From Bacteroidales bacterium (GTDB lineage: Bacteria > Bacteroidota > Bacteroidia > Bacteroidales > P3): a stretch of DNA of 64,000 bases. The stretch is from assembly GCA_017940465.1 (NCBI GenBank), contig JAGAYN010000036.1, forward strand, positions 54,002 to 118,001, read 5' to 3'. This document shows, piece after piece, positions 59,579 through 64,000 of the stretch. Numbering within the stretch: the stretch's first letter is position 1; each line of letters opens with the position of its first letter. Under the pieces are notes generated by a model. It was not told the origin of the DNA and searched no databases. It saw only the letters and a list, made by a program, of their open reading frames with translations. Position numbers and translations under genes: made by a program.

Positions 59579-60828
59579 CCCCCTTGGCGGAATTGCTGCG
59601 TCCGCAACGCCTGGACGACTACATCGGCCAGCGCCACCTGGTGGCGCCCGGAGCCGTGCTGCGCTCCCTCATTGAGAGCGGCAACATACCCTCCATGATC
59701 TTCTGGGGCCCTCCCGGCATCGGCAAGACCACCCTGGCCACCATCATCTCCAACACACTCCACCGCCCCTTCCACACCCTGAGCGCCATCAGCAGCGGCG
59801 TGAAGGAGGTGCGCGACGTCATCGGCCAGGCCCAGCAGGAGGAGGGCGCCATCCTCTTCATCGACGAAATCCACCGCTTCAACAAAGCCCAGCAGGACTC
59901 GCTCCTCGGCGCCGTCGAACGCGGCACCATCACCCTCATCGGCGCCACCACCGAGAACCCCTCGTTCGAGGTCATCTCCGCACTCCTTTCCCGTTGCCAG
60001 GTGTTCGTTCTCAAGGAGTTCGACGAAGAGGACATGCGCCGCCTCATCGCCACCGCCGTCAGCCACTACGCCTCGCAGGGCATCACCGTCGAGGTGCGCG
60101 AAGCCGACGCCCTGATGCGCATCAGCGGAGGCGACGCGCGCAAGTTGCTCAACGCCATCGAGTTGGTGGTGATGCGCGGCGCACGGTCGCCACTGGTCAT
60201 CGACAACAAGATGGTCACCGAAGTCATCCAGCAGAACCTGGCCTACTACGACAAAGGGGGCGAGATGCACTACGACATCATCTCCGCCTTCATCAAAAGC
60301 ATGCGCGGCAGCGACCCCAACGGCACCGTCTACTGGCTGGCCCGGATGCTGGCCGGAGGCGAGGACCCCGTCTTCATCGCCCGCCGCATGCTCATCCTCG
60401 CCTCCGAGGACATCGGGAACGCCAACCCCAATGCCCTCCTGCTGGCCAACGCCACCTTCGACGCTGTCACCAAACTGGGCCTCCCCGAAGGGCGTATCCC
60501 CCTGTCGCAGTGCGCCGTATACCTCGCCTGCTCCCCCAAGAGCAACGCCACCTACATGGCCCTCAACAACGCCGAGTCCGCCGTCAAACGCTGGGGCGAC
60601 CTCCCCGTGCCCCTGCACATACGCAACGCCCCCACCAAGCTGATGAAGCAGATGGGCTACCACGACGGCTACAAATATGCCCACGATTTCGAGGGCAACT
60701 TCACCCAACAGGAATACCTCCCGCAGGGGCTCGAGGGCTCCACCTTCTACCAGCCCGGCAACACCCCCCGCGAGAACGACACCCGCCGCTCCCTCCAGCA
60801 GCACTGGTCAGGGAAATACAACTACTGA
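59575..60828 (+). CDS. rarA: Replication-associated recombination protein A (RarA/MgsA)
   Basis: The 417-residue AAA+ ATPase has Walker [15 protein letters not shown] near 45, Walker [18 protein letters not shown] near 92 and sensor 1 [13 protein letters not shown], followed by the MgsA C-terminal domain ([16 protein letters not shown]). RarA acts at stalled replication forks and can open duplex ends. The start is the ATG overlapping the queA stop. The C-terminal [12 protein letters not shown] is typical. Confidence 0.95.
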   Translation: MTPLAELLRPQRLDDYIGQRHLVAPGAVLRSLIESGNIPSMIFWGPPGIGKTTLATIISNTLHRPFHTLSAISSGVKEVRDVIGQAQQEEGAILFIDEIHRFNKAQQDSLLGAVERGTITLIGATTENPSFEVISALLSRCQVFVLKEFDEEDMRRLIATAVSHYASQGITVEVREADALMRISGGDARKLLNAIELVVMRGARSPLVIDNKMVTEVIQQNLAYYDKGGEMHYDIISAFIKSMRGSDPNGTVYWLARMLAGGEDPVFIARRMLILASEDIGNANPNALLLANATFDAVTKLGLPEGRIPLSQCAVYLACSPKSNATYMALNNAESAVKRWGDLPVPLHIRNAPTKLMKQMGYHDGYKYAHDFEGNFTQQEYLPQGLEGSTFYQPGNTPRENDTRRSLQQHWSGKYNY

Positions 60829-60901
60829 CCCACCACCCCCATCCCGCCCACATCCCTGCCACCCTCCTCCCGCACACTTGCCGCATTCCTGGAGGGGAAG
60901 A

Positions 60902-60923
60902 AGAGGGGAAGAACACGATGCCT
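60902..60923 (-). repeat. C-rich dispersed repeat, copy 3 (reversed)
   Basis: AGAGGGGAAGAACACGATGC followed by CT is the reverse complement of the repeat at 20849 and 38324 with three changed bases. It lies in the 238-bp gap between rarA and priA. A nearby GGAGGGGAAGA (60891-60901) repeats part of it. The rest of the gap up to the priA -7 box shows nothing else. Confidence 0.6.
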
Positions 60924-61049
60924 CCAAGTCGCTGGCAACCACCCAGTTGTAAAACCGCCAAATACCCCCTTTCCGGCACTTCTCCTCAAAAAAAAAGTGC
61001 ACTTATTTCAAGGGGTGAAACGGGCGGTTTCCATGTCGAATTTATTTCG

Positions 61050-61057
61050 TAATTTTG
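61050..61057 (+). promoter_or_regulatory. -7 box for priA
   Basis: TAATTTTG, followed by CAGTCC, matches TAnnTTTG and ends only nine bases before the ATG at 61067. Transcription would start very near the start codon, so the mRNA would be leaderless or have a very short leader unless another promoter is used. Confidence 0.6.
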
Positions 61058-61066
61058 CAGTCCGGA

Positions 61067-63532
61067 ATGAAGGACACCGAGGTATACTATGTCGAAGTGC
61101 TGCTGCCGCTGCATCTCCCTGGCACCTACACCTATAGGGTGCCGCAGGAGTACAACGGATGCCTCTCCGTGGGCATGCGCGTGGTGGTGCAATTCGGCGC
61201 CAAAAGCGGCAGGATGTACTCCGCCATCGTCCGCCGCATCCATCAGGAACAGCCTCGATACCAGTGCAAGTACATCCTCGCCGTCCTCGACACCGCCCCC
61301 GTCGTCACCCCCCGCCAACTGGAACACTGGGAGTGGATCGCCCGCTACTACATGTGCACCCCGGGCGATGTGATGGCCGTGGCCCTCCCCTCCGGCCTCA
61401 AACTGGCCAGCGAATCCGCCCTCACCATCCACCCGGACTTCACAGGCGAACTCTCCGGCCTCTCGAAGCACGAGACGGAAATCGTCCATCTCCTCACCGA
61501 CCACCCCGTCATGCGCGTGGTCGACATCAGCCGCGCCATTGGTGTCCAGAAGATTATGCCCATCATCCGCGGCCTCATCGAGCGGCAGGTGGTCATGATG
61601 GACGAAGAACTCCGCGAACGGTTCGTCCCCCGCAAGACAGCCTATATCCTCCTGTCCGAATCCTACCAATCGGAAGAAACTCAAAAAGAGCTGTTTGACA
61701 CGCTTGAACGCAAGCATCGCATGAAGCAGGTGGAACTGCTGATGCAGTACCTGCAGCTGTCGCATTTCGGCCGCGAGGCCGTCGCCAAACGCGACCTTCC
61801 GCAAGGGTCGCCCATGCAGACCCTCATCAAGAACGGGGTGTTTGTCGTCGAGGAACGCATCGAAAGCCGACTGGAACACCTGGACACCAGCCAGTTGTGC
61901 TCTCCCGATTCCATCGTGCTCAACGCCGGACAGCAGGCCGCCTACGACCTCCTCGCCTCCACATCCAGTCCCGTCTCGCTCCTGTACGGCGTCACTTCCT
62001 CCGGAAAAACCGAAGTGTATATCAAGTTGATACACAAAGTAGTGCAGGAGGGTCGGCAGGCACTGTTCCTCCTGCCCGAGATAGCCCTCACAGCGCAGCT
62101 AATCAATCGCCTGCGGCGCTACTTCGGCGACAAGGTAGGGGTCTACCACTCGCGCTTCAGCAGCAGCCAACGCACCGAGGTGTGGCAGCGCACGCTCGCC
62201 TCGGGCGAAGGGCGGTATCAGGTGCTGCTGGGGGCACGTAGTGCTTCATTCCTTCCTTTCACCGACCTGAGTTTAATCATTGTGGATGAGGAACATGACC
62301 AATCATACAAGCAGTATGACCCCACGCCGCGCTACCATGCCCGCGACTCCGCCATCATGCTGGCCCACATGTGGGGGGCACAGGTGGTGCTTGGCAGCGC
62401 AACTCCCTCGATGGAAACCTATTACAACGCCCAGACAGGCAAATATGCCCTCGCCACGATGCGTCAGCGCTACGGCGGGTTCAGCCTGCCGAAAGTTGAG
62501 GTGGTGGACATGAAGGAGGAGCACCGCGCCGGACGTGTCAAAGGGCACTTCTCCTCCGCCCTGCTCGATGCCGTAGGAGACGCGCTGAAGTCTGGGAAAC
62601 AGGCCATTCTGTTCCAGAACCGACGCGGGTTCTCCCTGCGGCTGGAATGCGACGACTGCCACCAGGTGCCGCAGTGCATCCACTGCGATGTCTCGCTGGT
62701 CTACCACAAGGCCACCAACTCGCTCCGCTGCCACTACTGCGGCTACTCCATCCCTGTCCCTTCCGAGTGCCCCGCCTGCCACTCCACGCACCTCAAAATG
62801 GTCGGCATCGGCACTGAACGCATCGAGGAGGACCTCCAGATCATGTTTCCCCAGGCCCGCGTGGCACGCATGGACCTCGACAGCACATTGCAGAAGAACC
62901 AGTACCTGGAGTTGCTCAGCGACTTTGAGCATCGCCGCATAGACATCCTGGTGGGCACTCAGATGGTCACTAAAGGGCTTGACTTTGAGCATGTAAGCGT
63001 GGTGGGAATCATCAATGCGGACAATATCATCAACTACCCGTCGTTCCGCAGCTACGAGCGGGCATTCCAGCAGATGACCCAGGTCAGTGGTCGCGCCGGC
63101 CGTCACGGCGGGGGCGGGAGGGTCTTCATACAGAGTTACAACCCTCACCACCAAGTGATTGCCAACGTAGTGGACAACGACTACTCCGCCCTCTACGAGG
63201 AGCAGATCCAGGAGCGTCGCGTCTTCCGCTACCCACCGTACCACCGCCTGATAGCAATCACCCTCAAGCACCGCGATGCCGATGTGCTCAACGAGGCCGC
63301 CGACTGGATGGCCGCACGCCTGCACGGCACCTTCGCCGGCCGCGTCATGGGGCCCGAATATCCCTTAGTGAGCCGCGTCCGTGCACTGTACCTCAAGCAG
63401 ATAACCCTCCGCTTCGAGCGTTCCGAGCCCATCGCTGACGCCAAGCGCGTCATCCTCCAAATCGGCGACGATTTGGCCAAACAGGAAGGCTGGAGCGGCG
63501 TGTCGGTGAACTATGACGTGGATCCGTATTAG
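61067..63532 (+). CDS. priA: Primosomal protein N' (replication restart helicase PriA)
   Basis: The 821-residue helicase has a PriA DNA-binding N-terminus (VEVLLPLHLPGTYTYRVPQE), Walker A GVTSSGKTEVY near 308 and a DEEH box (IIVDEEHDQSYKQ) near 408. A zinc-binding insert carries eight Cys in CxxC pairs (CDDC, CIHC, CHYC, CPAC) near 530-570. A TTG four codons earlier overlaps the -7 box, so the ATG is preferred. PriA binds stalled forks and reloads the replisome. With dnaB, dnaN, rarA and parAB it makes this window rich in replication genes. Confidence 0.96.
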   Translation: MKDTEVYYVEVLLPLHLPGTYTYRVPQEYNGCLSVGMRVVVQFGAKSGRMYSAIVRRIHQEQPRYQCKYILAVLDTAPVVTPRQLEHWEWIARYYMCTPGDVMAVALPSGLKLASESALTIHPDFTGELSGLSKHETEIVHLLTDHPVMRVVDISRAIGVQKIMPIIRGLIERQVVMMDEELRERFVPRKTAYILLSESYQSEETQKELFDTLERKHRMKQVELLMQYLQLSHFGREAVAKRDLPQGSPMQTLIKNGVFVVEERIESRLEHLDTSQLCSPDSIVLNAGQQAAYDLLASTSSPVSLLYGVTSSGKTEVYIKLIHKVVQEGRQALFLLPEIALTAQLINRLRRYFGDKVGVYHSRFSSSQRTEVWQRTLASGEGRYQVLLGARSASFLPFTDLSLIIVDEEHDQSYKQYDPTPRYHARDSAIMLAHMWGAQVVLGSATPSMETYYNAQTGKYALATMRQRYGGFSLPKVEVVDMKEEHRAGRVKGHFSSALLDAVGDALKSGKQAILFQNRRGFSLRLECDDCHQVPQCIHCDVSLVYHKATNSLRCHYCGYSIPVPSECPACHSTHLKMVGIGTERIEEDLQIMFPQARVARMDLDSTLQKNQYLELLSDFEHRRIDILVGTQMVTKGLDFEHVSVVGIINADNIINYPSFRSYERAFQQMTQVSGRAGRHGGGGRVFIQSYNPHHQVIANVVDNDYSALYEEQIQERRVFRYPPYHRLIAITLKHRDADVLNEAADWMAARLHGTFAGRVMGPEYPLVSRVRALYLKQITLRFERSEPIADAKRVILQIGDDLAKQEGWSGVSVNYDVDPY

Positions 63533-63564
63533 AATCCGACACCGCGCAAGATTGACATTTAAAC

Positions 63565-63745
63565 GGAATCTCCTAACGGAGAACCCATTGAACCCCATAG
63601 GGAATTTTGCTATTAAACGAAAGCACCTATTGGTGCAGTGGATACAGGCGGAAGCGCCTACCGGAGCAATGATTACATGCGAAAACTCATATCGGTGCAT
63701 TGTTACAAGCGGAAGTTCCTACCGGTGCAATGATTACGCCATCGG
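63565..63745. repeat. Tandem units of about 30 bp with variable self-complementary arms
   Basis: Four adjacent units (63616-63737) of 30-31 bp follow the pattern GCGGAAG..CCTACCGG.GCAATGATTACA. Each has an internal inverted repeat with its own arms: GCACC-TATT-GGTGC, GCGCC-TACC-GGAGC (one mismatch), then two decayed ones. Earlier units have GAATCTCC-TAAC-GGAGAAC (with a bulge) and CCCC-ATA-GGGA. The set has no open frame and resembles the unit cluster at 17883-17980. Confidence 0.7.
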
Positions 63746-64000
63746 CGTTACCGTTTAATAGCCTTTGTCCATAAGCGATTCCTTGTATACTCCAGCGGAG
63801 CTTCCGATACAGATTTAATACGTTTTATTGTGTCGGGGAAAATTATTTTTCACCATATCGGAAAAAGTTCGTACTTTTCCTCTTTAAATATGGCCTCGAA
63901 AACCGTGCGAAAAAGGGCAAATGGGTAAAGATGGGCAATGCGGCGGCATGACAGGAGGTGCTGTCCGTAGGGTGATCCGATATGTGGTCGAGCGAGGCTA
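63746..64000 (+). other. Gene-free end of window with a promoter-like element
   Basis: No open frame of useful length begins here. At 63861-63879 the text GAAAAAGTTCGTACTTTTC repeats the spacer and -7 region of the gapA promoter, with the last G of TAnnTTTG changed to C. Downstream, ATG at 63890 opens a frame of only 13 codons. A gene starting beyond 64000 or a non-coding RNA are both possible; I could not recognise tmRNA, RNase P or SRP RNA from the 120 bases present. Confidence 0.35.

Noticed and set aside
63616-63737. CRISPR array at the window end
   Set aside because: Units of 30 bp follow directly without spacers and vary inside the self-complementary arms.

Overview
The window is a gene-dense, GC-rich stretch of chromosome from a member of the Bacteroidota, most likely order Bacteroidales. 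Direct evidence is the repeated TAnnTTTG -7 box in front of genes, type IX secretion (gliding-motility type) C-terminal domains, a GldB-like lipoprotein, a PUR/DUF3276 DNA-binding protein, DUF5683 beside parAB, DUF3098 between ftsX and uppP, and many short lipoproteins with DUF4369-type folds. I cannot resolve the family. No tRNA, rRNA, prophage, CRISPR array or plasmid backbone was seen.

Layout. 1-1.7 kb: partial TerC and a two-gene chromate transporter. 2.0-5.6 kb: buk, FKBP lipoprotein, a short aroC and a DUF4369 lipoprotein in one run. 5.9-14.7 kb (minus): gcvP, a BspA-like LRR protein, pckA and ppdK, centred on the PEP/pyruvate node. 15-21.6 kb: xerD, gapA-fabG, a BtuF-like lipoprotein overlapping an LtaS-like sulfatase, and a second FKBP. 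21.6-24.2 kb: a frameshifted glycosyltransferase and pruA. 24.3-27.8 kb: DUF1232, an ABC-F ATPase, and an ECF sigma/anti-sigma/Spy-like stress operon. 27.9-32.9 kb (minus): PUR, parA, parB, DUF5683, exbB, exbD, tonB and an S4 protein. 33.2-38.2 kb (minus): cysteine desulfidase-like protein, dnaB, a 44-residue lipoprotein and fused ftcD. 38.6-45.2 kb: two large tandem type IX secreted proteins with P-domains. 45.4-56.1 kb (plus): dapD, dnaN, ftsX, DUF3098, uppP, truB, DUF349, GT90, gldB, lipid kinase and SUI1. 56.2-58.4 kb (minus): NlpC/P60, DivIC and a LysM transglycosylase. 58.5-63.5 kb: queA, rarA, priA.

The genes are mostly core: central carbon metabolism, replication and repair (dnaB, dnaN, priA, rarA, xerD, parAB), envelope building and TonB energization.

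The most unusual content is between and inside the genes. I see three classes of short repeated DNA. (1) Intergenic tandem arrays with a strict 11-bp period, close to one helical turn. Four loci share an AGGTAT triplet plus a fixed three-unit tail, always on the plus strand. A fifth array joins AGGTAT units and TGTTC units in one register, linking them to a pure TGTTC array; a seventh array has another sequence but the same period. (2) 7-bp tandem arrays, both intergenic and inside fabG and the btuF-like gene as coding inserts. (3) Units of about 30 bp with variable self-complementary arms, plus a separate C-rich 22-30 bp repeat in three intergenic regions. No function can be assigned from this window alone; the 11-bp phased arrays are the best candidate for something undescribed.
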